Source: DASUPK01 sp963800285
GTDB lineage: Bacteria > Actinomycetota > Thermoleophilia > Solirubrobacterales > 70-9
Length of the DNA: 64,000 nt
Direction: 5' to 3'
NCBI GenBank assembly: GCA_963800285.1
Contig: CAWDAL010000030.1
Coordinates: 301,134-365,133 of the forward strand
This document shows, in pieces, positions 33,727-42,461 of this stretch (position 1 is the stretch's first letter; every line of letters starts with the position of its first letter). A program made the translations under genes and the position numbers. The notes beneath the pieces were generated by a model, which did no database searches, had not been told where the DNA came from, and worked only from the letters and a program-made list of their open reading frames with translations.

Positions 33727-35382
33727 TTACTTCAGCTGCCAGGTGCTCCAGATGTTCAGGTATGTCGGATGCACCTGAGCGGCTCCGAAATCGATCCTGT
33801 CGCTCATGAACTTCGGCACCTGCTCGGACCCGTAGACGGTCACGTAGGCCTTCTTGGCCACGTACTCGTCCAGCGCCTGCCATTGGCTCGCCACCGAGTC
33901 CAGCTGCGTCGACGGCACGTTCTCCAGCTTTGCGAGCTGCTGCTGGATGAACGGATCGTTGACGTTGCCGAAATTCTCGTTGTTGACGGGCTGGATCGAG
34001 TTCGCATCGAGCAGCAGATAGAAGTCCGCCGGATTCGGGAAGTCCTGAATCCAGTCGGCGAATCCGGTCTGCGGCGCGGTCTTCGCGTTCCCGATCGTCG
34101 GGAAGTAGGTCGTGTCCGAAATCAGCTTCGGAGTGGCCTTGTACCCGATCTTGTTCAGCAGGTCGGCGTAGTACTCGACGTACTGCGTCCGCGGCGCGCG
34201 CTGCTCGCCCCAGACCGTCACGCTCTGTCCCGCCGTGCCGGACTGCTGCACCAGCTGCTGGGCCTTGGCGATGTCGCCGTGGCCATCAGCCGCTCCGTAC
34301 GGGCAGGCGCTGTCCGGGTGCCCGACCACGCCCTCCGGGATGAAGAAGCACTCGGGCTGGAGGAATCCGCTCGCCAGTCGCTGGAGTGCCGGCCTGTCGA
34401 TCGCAACGTTGACGGCCTGACGCGCCAGCTCGTTGTTGAACGGCGGGATGTCGACGTTCATGAAGAAGTAGAACGTCGACGGAATCGTCACGGGCTCGAA
34501 CCGGTCCTTTGCCTGCGACTGGATCTGCGGCACCAGCGACGGCGGGACGGTGTCGCCCGCGTCGAAGTTGTCCGCCTGGTTGTTGAGGACCTGCTGGGCC
34601 TCCGTCTGGGTGTTCGACTCGATCTTCACGTTGATGCGATCGAGATGGCCCGTCGGGATGTCCGGGATGTTCAGGGCCGCGAACTTCGGGTTCTTGACGA
34701 CGCTGAACGACTTGTTCGGGACGATGTCCGTGATCATGTACGGACCGACGCCCGGGGGCAGGTCGGTCGTCAGCGTGTGCTGCGGCGTGCCGCAGGGGAC
34801 CAGGCCCATCTCGGGGAACGCCAGCACGTTGGTGAACGCGCCGTACGGCTTATCGAGTTGGATCGTGATCTTGCCGCTGGCGTCATCGGTGGTGATGCCC
34901 GAGATGTCGTTCGCCTTGCCCTCGTCGTAGTCGGTCGCGCCGGTGACGTTGTCGGTCACGAAGCTCTTGCCGCCCCAGTTGACCTTGATCATGCGCTCGA
35001 CCGTGCACTTGAAGTCGCTCGCCTTGACGGGCGTGCCGTCGGAGAAGACGAGGCCCTTGCGAAGGGTGAGCGTGTAGGTCTTCTGGTCCTGGGAGATCTG
35101 CGGCAGCGCTGTCGCGAGGCCTGGAATGACCTCGTTGCCGCCCGGCGCGTTCTCGGCCTTGTAGGTGACCAGCGGGATGTAGCTGATCCAGGTCGGCTCA
35201 GCGCCCTGGGTCGTGTACTCCTCCTGAGGGTCGAGGTAGTCGGGCGCGGTGCCCATCAGGACCGTGGCCGTCCCTCCGTTCGTCCCTCCCCCACCACTGC
35301 TTCCGCCGCCGCAGGCCACCAACCCAAGGCCCGCGAGCGCGGTCATGATTCCCAGCAGAAGCAGCCGTCCAAGCTTGCTCAC
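33727..35382 (-). CDS. Oligopeptide ABC transporter substrate-binding lipoprotein
   Basis: A 551-residue SBP_bac_5 family protein. The signal peptide ends in a lipobox with the cysteine in LGLVACGGGSS; a glycine-rich linker follows. The GTG at 35382 is preferred over an earlier ATG because aggagg lies 6 bases upstream. Family hallmarks include YTLTLRKGLVFSDGTPVKA and the C-terminal lobe. It captures peptides or related solutes outside the membrane for the OppBCDF machinery. Confidence 0.92.
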   Translation of the reverse strand: MSKLGRLLLLGIMTALAGLGLVACGGGSSGGGGTNGGTATVLMGTAPDYLDPQEEYTTQGAEPTWISYIPLVTYKAENAPGGNEVIPGLATALPQISQDQKTYTLTLRKGLVFSDGTPVKASDFKCTVERMIKVNWGGKSFVTDNVTGATDYDEGKANDISGITTDDASGKITIQLDKPYGAFTNVLAFPEMGLVPCGTPQHTLTTDLPPGVGPYMITDIVPNKSFSVVKNPKFAALNIPDIPTGHLDRINVKIESNTQTEAQQVLNNQADNFDAGDTVPPSLVPQIQSQAKDRFEPVTIPSTFYFFMNVDIPPFNNELARQAVNVAIDRPALQRLASGFLQPECFFIPEGVVGHPDSACPYGAADGHGDIAKAQQLVQQSGTAGQSVTVWGEQRAPRTQYVEYYADLLNKIGYKATPKLISDTTYFPTIGNAKTAPQTGFADWIQDFPNPADFYLLLDANSIQPVNNENFGNVNDPFIQQQLAKLENVPSTQLDSVASQWQALDEYVAKKAYVTVYGSEQVPKFMSDRIDFGAAQVHPTYLNIWSTWQLK

Positions 35383-35500
35383 CCTGTTCCTCCTGTTCAG
35401 TTTTGCACCCGTTACCGGGTCGGATCCCATCCAGAGTCATATACCTGGAAACGGGGAACGTCAAGCACGACTTTCCAGCACTTCGCCATTCCGGCACGGC

Positions 35501-38125
35501 TCAGGACGCCAGCTTGGCCTCAATGGAGTCGCGCGCCACGGAGAGCGCCTCGTCCAGCTTCGAGGGGTCTCGTCCACCGGCCTGGGCGACGTTCTCGCGG
35601 CCGCCGCCACCCCCACCGACGACTTGCGCCGCCTCCCGGATCACGTCGGCCGCGGAGATCCCGCGGTCCGTGACCTCCTTGCTGAAGCTCGCCACCAGCG
35701 CCACCTTGTCGCCCGCCACGCCCCCGAGGACCACGGCCGCCTCCCCCGCACGCGACTTGATCCGGTCCGCGAGATCGAGGAGGGAGCGCTGGTCGGCATC
35801 GTCCCCCTTGCCGACGAACACCGTCACCCCGCCGATTCGCTGCCCAGTGGCGGCCATCTCCTCGGCCTTCTTGGACAGGTCGGCGGATCCCGCCTCCTTG
35901 CTCTGCTTCTCCAACTCACCCACTCGCCCGGCGAGGCGGCGGGCACCAGCGATCGGATCCTGCTCGGCGCCGACGATCCTGCCGATCTCGCTGAGGCTGC
36001 GGGACCGCGAGCGGAACCAGTCGATCGCGGCCGGCCCGCTGAGCGCCTCGATCCGGCGAACGTTCGCGGCGCTCGAGCCCTCGGACGCGATCGCGAAGAT
36101 GCCGATCTCGGCCGTGTTCGGGACGTGCGTGCCTCCGCAGAGCTCGCGCGAGACGTCCTCGACCTCGACGACGCGCACCCAGTCGCCGTACTTCTCGCCG
36201 AAGAGCGCCATCGCGCCGAGCCGCTCGGCGTCCATCCGCGACATCTCCAGGGCGCGAACCCAATGGCTCTCCTTGATCCAGTCGTTGACGCGATCGCCGA
36301 TGTCGCGGAGCTCCTCGATCGTGAGCGGCGCCCCGTGCGTGAAGTCGAAGCGGAGCTTGTCCGGCCGCACCGAGGAGCCCGCCTGGCGAACATGCGTGCC
36401 GAGCCGCTCGCGCAGCGCCGCATGCAGCAGGTGCGTCGCCGTGTGGTTGCGCATCGTCGCGAAGCGGGAGACGTGGTCCACCTCCGCCTCGACTCGGCCC
36501 CCGGCTTCCAGACCGTCGCTCGGCCCGTCCAGCTCGACCGCCTGGTCGTCGCCGATCCGGTAGACGTCCGCGACCCTGGCGCTGCCGCCGTCCCAGCGCA
36601 CCTCGCCGGCGTCGGCGACCTGGCCGCCGCCCTCGGCGTAGAAGGGACTCTCCTCGAGCTTGACGAGCGCTCGCCCATTGTCGCCCCGGACGGCCAGCAG
36701 GCTGGTCTCGGCGCGCAGCTTCTCGTAGCCGACGAAGCGCGACGGCGGCGCCTCCGAGGCGAAGCTGAGCACCGTGCCGTGATGGTCCTCGGAGCCGTGA
36801 GCGGTCGCCGTCCCCATCCGGGCGCGCGTGCGCTGCTCCTCCATCAGCTCCTCGAAGCCCTCATCGTCGACCGAGAGTCCCTGCTCGGCGAGCAGCTCCT
36901 TGGTCAGGTCGTACGGGAAGCCGTAGGTGTCGTGCAGCTTGAAGGCGTCCTCCGCGTCGATCCAGGAGGTGCGGTCCTCGTGGGCGTGGCGGATCAGGTC
37001 CGCGAGCATGTGCTGGCCCCGCTCGAGCGTGCGGCCGAAGCTCTCCTCCTCGTCGGCCGCCCAGCGCATCACGGTGTCTCGCTCGGCGGCCAGCTCCGGG
37101 TAGGTGGGCGCGAGCAGCTCGAGCGCGCGGTCCGCGAAGCGCTCCATGAACGGCGACTCGAGCTCGATCGAGCGGCCCTGCTGGATCGCGCGGCGCATGA
37201 TCCGGCGCAGGACGTAACCGCGGTCCTCGTTCGAGGGAACGACGCCCTCGGCGATCAGCGCGGCCGTGCCGCGCGAGTGGTCGGCGAGGATCCGCATCGC
37301 GCGAGTCGTCGCCGCATCCGCCTCGTAGGAGCGGCCCGAGAGCTCCTCCGCCAGGTCCACCAGCGGGCGAAGCGAGTCCGTGTCGAAGACCGAGTCGACG
37401 TCCTGGAGGATCGCCGCCATGCGCTCCAGGCCCATGCCGGTGTCGATGTTCTTCATCGGCAGCTCCGTGAGCACGCCGTCCTCGGAGAGGTCGTAGGTCA
37501 TGAAGACGTGGTTCCAGTACTCGACGAACCGATCGGTGTCGTCGCCGGGACGGTCATCCGGGCCGCCGAAGCTCTCCCCCCTGTCCAGGTACAGCTCCGA
37601 GCAGGGACCGCAGGGGCCGGTCGGGCCGGCCTGCCAGAAGTTCTCGGCCCGAGGCAGCAGCACGATCCGCTCCTCCGGCACGCCGACCCTCCGCCAGATC
37701 TCGATCGCCTCGGCATCCGGGCCGAGGCCGAGCTCCTCGTCGCCCTCGAACACCGTCACCCAGATCTGCTCTGGATCGAAGCCGAAGCCCTCGGTCGAGA
37801 GCTCCCATCCCCAGGGGATCGACTGCTCCTTGAAGTAGTCGCCGAAGCTCCAGTTGCCGAGCATCTCGAAGAAGGTCAGATGGCGGGCGGTGTTGCCGAC
37901 CTCCTCGATGTCGGTGGTGCGAAAGCAGCGCTGCACGTCCGCGAGACGCGGCGCAGGCGGCTTCTCCCGGCCGAGGAAGTACGGCTTGAAGGGCTGCATC
38001 CCGGCGGTCGTGAGCAGCACGGATGGATCGTGCACGGACGGGATCAGCGAGGCGGAGGGCACGATCCTGTGCCCCCTCTCCTCGAAGAACGAGAGGTACG
38101 CCCTGCGGATCTCGTCGGTCTTCAC
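35501..38125 (-). CDS. alaS: Alanyl-tRNA synthetase
   Basis: An 874-residue enzyme with the full bacterial layout: catalytic domain (TDEIRRAYLSFFEERGHRI start, then TTAGMQPFKPYFLG), tRNA-recognition helices, editing domain with the zinc motif HTATHLLHAAL and CGGTHV, and a C-terminal DHHA1 domain (GGGGGGRENVAQAGG). It charges tRNA-Ala and hydrolyses mischarged Ser/Gly. The GTG at 38125 directly precedes the conserved start. The opp genes downstream on the same strand separate it from ruvX, its usual actinobacterial neighbour. Confidence 0.95.
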   Translation of the reverse strand: MKTDEIRRAYLSFFEERGHRIVPSASLIPSVHDPSVLLTTAGMQPFKPYFLGREKPPAPRLADVQRCFRTTDIEEVGNTARHLTFFEMLGNWSFGDYFKEQSIPWGWELSTEGFGFDPEQIWVTVFEGDEELGLGPDAEAIEIWRRVGVPEERIVLLPRAENFWQAGPTGPCGPCSELYLDRGESFGGPDDRPGDDTDRFVEYWNHVFMTYDLSEDGVLTELPMKNIDTGMGLERMAAILQDVDSVFDTDSLRPLVDLAEELSGRSYEADAATTRAMRILADHSRGTAALIAEGVVPSNEDRGYVLRRIMRRAIQQGRSIELESPFMERFADRALELLAPTYPELAAERDTVMRWAADEEESFGRTLERGQHMLADLIRHAHEDRTSWIDAEDAFKLHDTYGFPYDLTKELLAEQGLSVDDEGFEELMEEQRTRARMGTATAHGSEDHHGTVLSFASEAPPSRFVGYEKLRAETSLLAVRGDNGRALVKLEESPFYAEGGGQVADAGEVRWDGGSARVADVYRIGDDQAVELDGPSDGLEAGGRVEAEVDHVSRFATMRNHTATHLLHAALRERLGTHVRQAGSSVRPDKLRFDFTHGAPLTIEELRDIGDRVNDWIKESHWVRALEMSRMDAERLGAMALFGEKYGDWVRVVEVEDVSRELCGGTHVPNTAEIGIFAIASEGSSAANVRRIEALSGPAAIDWFRSRSRSLSEIGRIVGAEQDPIAGARRLAGRVGELEKQSKEAGSADLSKKAEEMAATGQRIGGVTVFVGKGDDADQRSLLDLADRIKSRAGEAAVVLGGVAGDKVALVASFSKEVTDRGISAADVIREAAQVVGGGGGGRENVAQAGGRDPSKLDEALSVARDSIEAKLAS

Positions 38126-38146
38126 GACCGGGAGTCTAGGAACAGA

Positions 38147-38180
38147 CGAGCGACCGGCGGAATCACCCACCGGTCGCTCG
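38147..38180 (-). terminator. Strong hairpin between the VWA gene and alaS
   Basis: CGAGCGACCGG (38147-38157) and CCGGTCGCTCG (38170-38180) form a perfect 11-bp stem with a 12-base loop. On the minus strand it lies about 26 bases after the VWA stop and is followed by tctgttcct, a modest T-rich stretch. It should end transcription of the VWA gene before alaS. Confidence 0.65.
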
Positions 38181-38206
38181 CGGAGCCTCTATCCGGATCT
38201 GGCTTC

Positions 38207-39175
38207 CTACGGACTGATCGCCGTGGCGACCGTCGTCCGCCCGGCCAGCTTCTTGGCCTTGATCTTGAACCTCACCCGGCCCTTGTGGATGTGGGAGAGG
38301 TTGATCACCGTGTAGCTGGCACCGCGGGTCTGCTTGGCCTTGATGCGCCCGCGGCGCTTCTTGGCGCTCTGGGCGATCGCCGACGCGTGCCCGCCGCGCC
38401 GCTGGGTGAATCCGAACACCTTGATCTTCGAACCCGGGTCCCAGCTCGTGACGATCTGGGCCGTATTGCCGTCAGCGGCAAACGAGAGCCCCTTAACCTG
38501 ACCCCGCCTCTTGAGGGTCTTGGTGATCTGGATCGGATCCGGCTCGCAGTTGATCCGCGCGTTGATGATCGCCGCCACCGTTCGCAGCTGGGCGGTACTG
38601 GTGACGTTGAACGGCTGCGGGCCGCCCGTGTCGGACGCAATCTGGCTCAGGACGGTCGGATCGACGGTCCCGAATCCGACCACGTAGGTCTTGATGTTCG
38701 GGCTCTTCCAGACGTTGGGGTCCGGAGGGAAGTTCGGCTCGCCGTCGCTGAGAAAGATCCGGGCGTTCGCGCCGGGATTCTGAGCATTCGCGACGGTGAA
38801 GCCCTGCTCGTAGTCCGTTCCGCCGTTGTCCGCCTGAACCGCGTTCAGCGCCGACGCGATCACGCCGAGGTTCGGCCCGATCGGCTTCGCGAGGAACAGA
38901 GACACGGCATCGCTTCCGAACTCGACTCCGCCCATGGTCTTCGCCGGGTTGAGCGTGGCAAGGATGTTGACCATGTCGACACGGAAGCGCTGATCGTCCG
39001 TGACGGCCATCGAGCCGGAGTCGTCGATGATCGCCTCGAGGTTGTCGGCGGCGGTGCAGTTCGGCAGTGTCGCCGCCCCCGCGCCAGAAGTCCCGCCTCC
39101 GATCGCGAGTGCGGACAGCAGGCCGACCACGGACACGGTGCCGATTACGGCCTTGATTCTCGAATCCATGTTCAT
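38207..39175 (-). CDS. Secreted von Willebrand factor A domain protein
   Basis: A 322-residue protein with a signal peptide (cut near GAGAATL, about residue 35). The VWA domain has the metal-dependent adhesion motif DDSGSM near residue 51-56, a conserved threonine in GGTDYEQGF and aspartate in FLSDGEPNFPP. The C-terminal ~90 residues are basic and beta-rich (VKGLSFAADGNTAQIVTSW), without a membrane anchor. It probably binds a protein or polymer at the cell surface. It is followed by its own terminator. The partner is unknown. Confidence 0.82.
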   Translation of the reverse strand: MNMDSRIKAVIGTVSVVGLLSALAIGGGTSGAGAATLPNCTAADNLEAIIDDSGSMAVTDDQRFRVDMVNILATLNPAKTMGGVEFGSDAVSLFLAKPIGPNLGVIASALNAVQADNGGTDYEQGFTVANAQNPGANARIFLSDGEPNFPPDPNVWKSPNIKTYVVGFGTVDPTVLSQIASDTGGPQPFNVTSTAQLRTVAAIINARINCEPDPIQITKTLKRRGQVKGLSFAADGNTAQIVTSWDPGSKIKVFGFTQRRGGHASAIAQSAKKRRGRIKAKQTRGASYTVINLSHIHKGRVRFKIKAKKLAGRTTVATAISP

Positions 39176-39246
39176 TCTTCTCCCCTTCGTCCCAATTGCC
39201 TATTGCGGCGAAGAAACTACTCGGAATCGATCGCGAAGAAAAGGGA

Positions 39247-40686
39247 CTAGACGATCGTCCCGTGCCCCACCACGAGGTCGCCGTCCAGAAGACAGGCGAC
39301 CTGACCGGGAGCGACGCCGTCCACCGGCTCGGTGAGGGCGACGATGGCCTCACTCGGCTCGCCGTTCAGCTCGACTCGGCACTCCCTTCTCGGCGAGTGG
39401 TAGCGGAGGCGGACACCGTCGACGCGCTCAACGCCGCGGTGGAGCCTGGCGCCCTTGATGCGGATCCGGCTCGTGGCGAGCTGATCCCGCCTGCCGGCGA
39501 CGACGCGGTTGGTGGCGGCGTCGGTCGCGAGGACGTAGAGCGGCTCGCCGCCCCCGAGTCCGACGCCCCGCCGCTGGCCGACCGTGAAGTTGTGATGGCC
39601 GCTGTGCGCGCCCAGGCGGCGCCCCGAGCGGTCCACGACCTCGCCCGGCCGGTCCTCGAGCCCGGCGTGGCGGCGCAGGAACTCGCGCTTTCCCTCTCCG
39701 GCGAGGAAGCAGAGGTCCTGGCTCTCGGCGCGCCCGGCGACCTCCAGCCCCGCCCGCTCGGCCAGCCCGCGAACCTCGGGCTTGGTGAGCTCGGCGAGTG
39801 GAAAGCGAAGGCGCTCGAGGGATTCCGGCCGCAGCGCGGAGAGCATGTAGGTCTGGTCCTTGGCGTCGTCCCGCGCACCGGCCAGCAGCGGCCCCGAGCC
39901 GTCGTCGGCGATGCGGGCGTAGTGACCGGTGACGAGCTTCGCGGCGCCCAGGCGGTCGGCCAGGGCGATCATCGCGTCGATGCGAAGCTCACCGTTGCAG
40001 AGCACGCACGGATTGGGCGTGCGCCCCTCGGCGTAGCCCTGCAGGAATGGGCCCACCACCCCCGCCCGGAACTCCCGCTCGAGGTCCAGGGTCAGGTGCG
40101 GGATCCCGAGCGAATGGGCGACTCGCCGCGCCCCGAGGACAGCCTCCGGCGAGCAGCAGCTGCGCTCACCGTCGGTCCGCTGATCCGCCCAGAGCTTGAG
40201 GGTGACCGCGACCACGTCCCGCCCGGCATCGCGCTCACGCAGGGCCGCGACGGCGGAGTCCACGCCCCCGCTCAGCGCGACCAGCACCCGCTCGCGCTCG
40301 GACGGGCGGGGACCGAGACGCTCGCCGGATCCGGCGAGCGCCGAGAGGGCCCGATGGAGGGCGTCCGCCGCAAGCACCGCGGCGTGCCGATGGGTGGGTG
40401 CGAGGCCCCCGAGCTCGGCCTCGACCTGGCCCGGCCCGATGCTCGCCGCCTCCAGGACTGAGGATCCCTCAGCCAGCTCGGCGACCGCGGCGGCTGCGGC
40501 GCCGCTCGCCGCGCAGCCCTCGCGGTCGTAGCTGACGCGGTCGATCCGGCCCTCGCCGACAAGCAGCGAGATGCGGACCAGGTCGCCGCAGGCTGCGCCA
40601 CCGGCGGAGCCGCTGAACGCACCGTCCGCTGCGGGGCCACGCCGCGAGTCGTCGGCCAGGTACTCCTCGAGGAGGTCGCGATTCAC
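39247..40686 (-). CDS. mnmA: IscU-like scaffold domain fused to tRNA 2-thiouridylase MnmA
   Basis: A 479-residue fusion. Residues 1-118 resemble the IscU/SufU scaffold, with Cys33 in AACGDLVR and Cys58 in REGCAAS. The third scaffold cysteine, normally after the histidine in an H-C-x-x-L-A motif, is alanine (H101-A102 in HRHAAVLAADAL). Residues 130-479 are MnmA: PP-loop SGGVDS at 139-144, catalytic cysteines in NPCVLCNGE and AESQDLCFL, and a beta-barrel end. MnmA thiolates U34 of Lys, Glu and Gln tRNAs. The fusion suggests direct coupling of Fe-S or sulfur handling to thiolation. The GTG at 40686 begins the conserved fold. Confidence 0.92.
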   Translation of the reverse strand: MNRDLLEEYLADDSRRGPAADGAFSGSAGGAACGDLVRISLLVGEGRIDRVSYDREGCAASGAAAAAVAELAEGSSVLEAASIGPGQVEAELGGLAPTHRHAAVLAADALHRALSALAGSGERLGPRPSERERVLVALSGGVDSAVAALRERDAGRDVVAVTLKLWADQRTDGERSCCSPEAVLGARRVAHSLGIPHLTLDLEREFRAGVVGPFLQGYAEGRTPNPCVLCNGELRIDAMIALADRLGAAKLVTGHYARIADDGSGPLLAGARDDAKDQTYMLSALRPESLERLRFPLAELTKPEVRGLAERAGLEVAGRAESQDLCFLAGEGKREFLRRHAGLEDRPGEVVDRSGRRLGAHSGHHNFTVGQRRGVGLGGGEPLYVLATDAATNRVVAGRRDQLATSRIRIKGARLHRGVERVDGVRLRYHSPRRECRVELNGEPSEAIVALTEPVDGVAPGQVACLLDGDLVVGHGTIV

Positions 40687-41045
40687 GCGACGAAGCTTAG
40701 GAGGCTCCAACCTGCCGTCTGCCGCCCCGGCTTGGTAACCCGTGTCGCATAGGTGGTGGTCTACCGGCAACCCCGAAGGAAAGCCGGAAATCGACCCCCA
40801 AGCCAGTTGTGTTGGGTCAACGTTTGGAGCGGTTCGCGTACAGGCTCGGGCCTGCCTTCAACCTTAGCCGGTCGAATTCGAATCCGTGTGCGTCCGGGGG
40901 CGCGCCTGGCCGAGCAGCTCAAGGACGCAGGGCGAAGTCTTTGGTGGTGCCAAAGGCGAACCCGAGGACGCAGAGCTGCGATGCGCCAGGCGCGTCATCC
41001 GGGCGTGCGGGGATTCGGAGTCGGCCGGCCTGCATCGGCCCGCGC
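40687..41045. other. Intergenic stretch upstream of mnmA with a possible structured RNA
   Basis: 359 bases without a convincing gene. The part 40905-41000 has a perfect 6-bp hairpin (CTTTGG-tggtg-CCAAAG, 40939-40955), the repeated element gacgcag in ggacgcagggcgaag and ggacgcagagctg, and complementary GC blocks. It could be a leader of mnmA (minus strand) or chance. It does not fit a riboswitch class known to me. Confidence 0.3.
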
Positions 41046-41399
41046 CTACTCCGGCTCGTCGATCAGGTACCAGGAGGAGACGAGCCGGTCGCGGACCCCC
41101 AGCTCGATCGCGACGCGGGAGCTGTCTCCCACCTCGCCACTCTCGCGCCAGACGTACTGGAGCTCGGCGTGGACCAGCACTCCGGTGTCGGTCTCCTCGA
41201 TCTCGACCGGGACGTAGCGGCGGACGAGGTGGTCGAACACCTTGCCGGCCCACTCGGTCGCGGCCTCCCTGCCGCGATGCACCGTGCGCTCGGTGCGGAT
41301 CTCCACCTCGGGATGGACGAGCTCGCCCACCGCCTCTCTGTCGCTGTCGCTGAGCGCGGCCAGGAAACGGCGAGCGAGCTCCTCCCGGTTCGTGGCTAT
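41046..41399 (-). CDS. SnoaL-like (NTF2 fold) protein with an apparent AUA start
   Basis: About 117 residues beginning ATNREELARRFLAALSDSD, with VHPEVEIRTERTVHRGREAA and a final strand DRLVSSWYLIDEPE, all typical of SnoaL/NTF2-fold proteins. The open frame extends upstream without ATG, GTG or TTG for a long way. The only natural start is ATA at 41399, which overlaps the upstream stop as ATAG, exactly where ATGA would couple the genes. Either AUA is used, or a single base error is present. Function is unknown. Confidence 0.65.
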   Translation of the reverse strand: MATNREELARRFLAALSDSDREAVGELVHPEVEIRTERTVHRGREAATEWAGKVFDHLVRRYVPVEIEETDTGVLVHAELQYVWRESGEVGDSSRVAIELGVRDRLVSSWYLIDEPE

Positions 41400-42424
41400 C
41401 TGCCTCTGAGGTTCTGCACGAGGCGCCGCGGCTGGTCGCCGAGGCTCGCCTCGCGCGTGAAGCTGAGCCCGAGGGCGATCACCCCGAGGCCCAGCAGGAC
41501 CCACGGCCAGACGCCGAGCTTGAACGGATTCGGCTGCGTCGAGTTGAGATCGAGCCCGGCGATCACGAGGAACAGCAGGAGCCCGATCGCGCCCACGTAG
41601 ACCGGCCCCCTCACCCCGATCTGGGAGCCGATCGCCACCAGCCCGAGCGAGACCAGGAGCAGCAGGATGTCCCACGCGTTGGTGGTCTCGATCGGCGGCG
41701 TGGATCCGCTGAGCGGGTTCAGGTTGCCGAGCGCCGTGATCCCGAGCGCGCAGCCGATCACCGCGGCGATGCCGGCCCCGGTGATCAGCTCGGACGCCTT
41801 CCAGAGGCCGAGGTCCCCGGATGGCGCGGTCGCGCTGGCGGCGACCTCGTCGCCGCCCGGGTTGTTCCGCCACAGGTAGAGGCCTCCGGCCAGCAGGCCG
41901 ATGGCGAGCAGGCCGAGCAGTCCCCGGTAGACACCCCAATGTGCGCCGATGCCGCCGGAGAGGAGGTCGTCCCAGAGGGCGGTCCAGGCGACGATCAGCG
42001 CGAGCGAGCCAAGCAGGAGCTGAACGCGCACGCCGATCACCGTCCCGGCGTAGAAGGCGAGGCTGGCGGTGACCAGGAAGATCCAGAACACGTTCAACGA
42101 CGCGTTCGGGCTCCCGCCGATCATGTCGACGAACTGCTCGAGCGCCAGGGGCACGAAGAGGAGCCCGAAGACGCTGTGCACTACCTGCCACGGGCGAAGC
42201 TCCCCCGTCTGGGGCCGGGTCCGGATCCCGCCGTACAGGTAGACCGCCGGGATGGCGAGCACCAGGAACATCGGGAACGAGGCCCATTGGCTCGGATTGA
42301 CCGTGAAGAAAGGTCCCTTCCGGATGTAGATCATCGCGGCGCCGAGGCCGAACAGCAGCCCGCCGATCTTGCGCAGCGCGTCGCGTGTGTCGTCGGGCTT
42401 AAGCAGGTCGTTCATCGCTCTCAT
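41396..42424 (-). CDS. Multi-span membrane protein of unknown function
   Basis: A 342-residue protein with about ten hydrophobic segments spread from residue 20 to 325, short loops and a charged C-terminus (SFTREASLGDQPRRL). A ribosome binding site (gggagg) is close to the ATG at 42424; a second ATG lies at 42415. No enzyme or transporter motif is recognised. It is coupled to the downstream SnoaL-like gene. The regular pairs of helices resemble uncharacterised actinobacterial membrane proteins. Confidence 0.75.
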   Translation of the reverse strand: MRAMNDLLKPDDTRDALRKIGGLLFGLGAAMIYIRKGPFFTVNPSQWASFPMFLVLAIPAVYLYGGIRTRPQTGELRPWQVVHSVFGLLFVPLALEQFVDMIGGSPNASLNVFWIFLVTASLAFYAGTVIGVRVQLLLGSLALIVAWTALWDDLLSGGIGAHWGVYRGLLGLLAIGLLAGGLYLWRNNPGGDEVAASATAPSGDLGLWKASELITGAGIAAVIGCALGITALGNLNPLSGSTPPIETTNAWDILLLLVSLGLVAIGSQIGVRGPVYVGAIGLLLFLVIAGLDLNSTQPNPFKLGVWPWVLLGLGVIALGLSFTREASLGDQPRRLVQNLRGR

Positions 42425-42461
42425 CTACCTCCCTGGGTGATGGGGGATTTGCGGCCGGACC

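Noticed and set aside
35249..39250. Very long plus-strand frame (1333 codons)
   Set aside because: Entirely antisense to alaS and the VWA gene, which have clear motifs; no domain is seen in the long frame.
40905..41000. c-di-GMP-type riboswitch
   Set aside because: The gacgcag elements recall its conserved bases, but spacing and the tetraloop-receptor parts do not fit, and no suitable downstream plus-strand gene exists.
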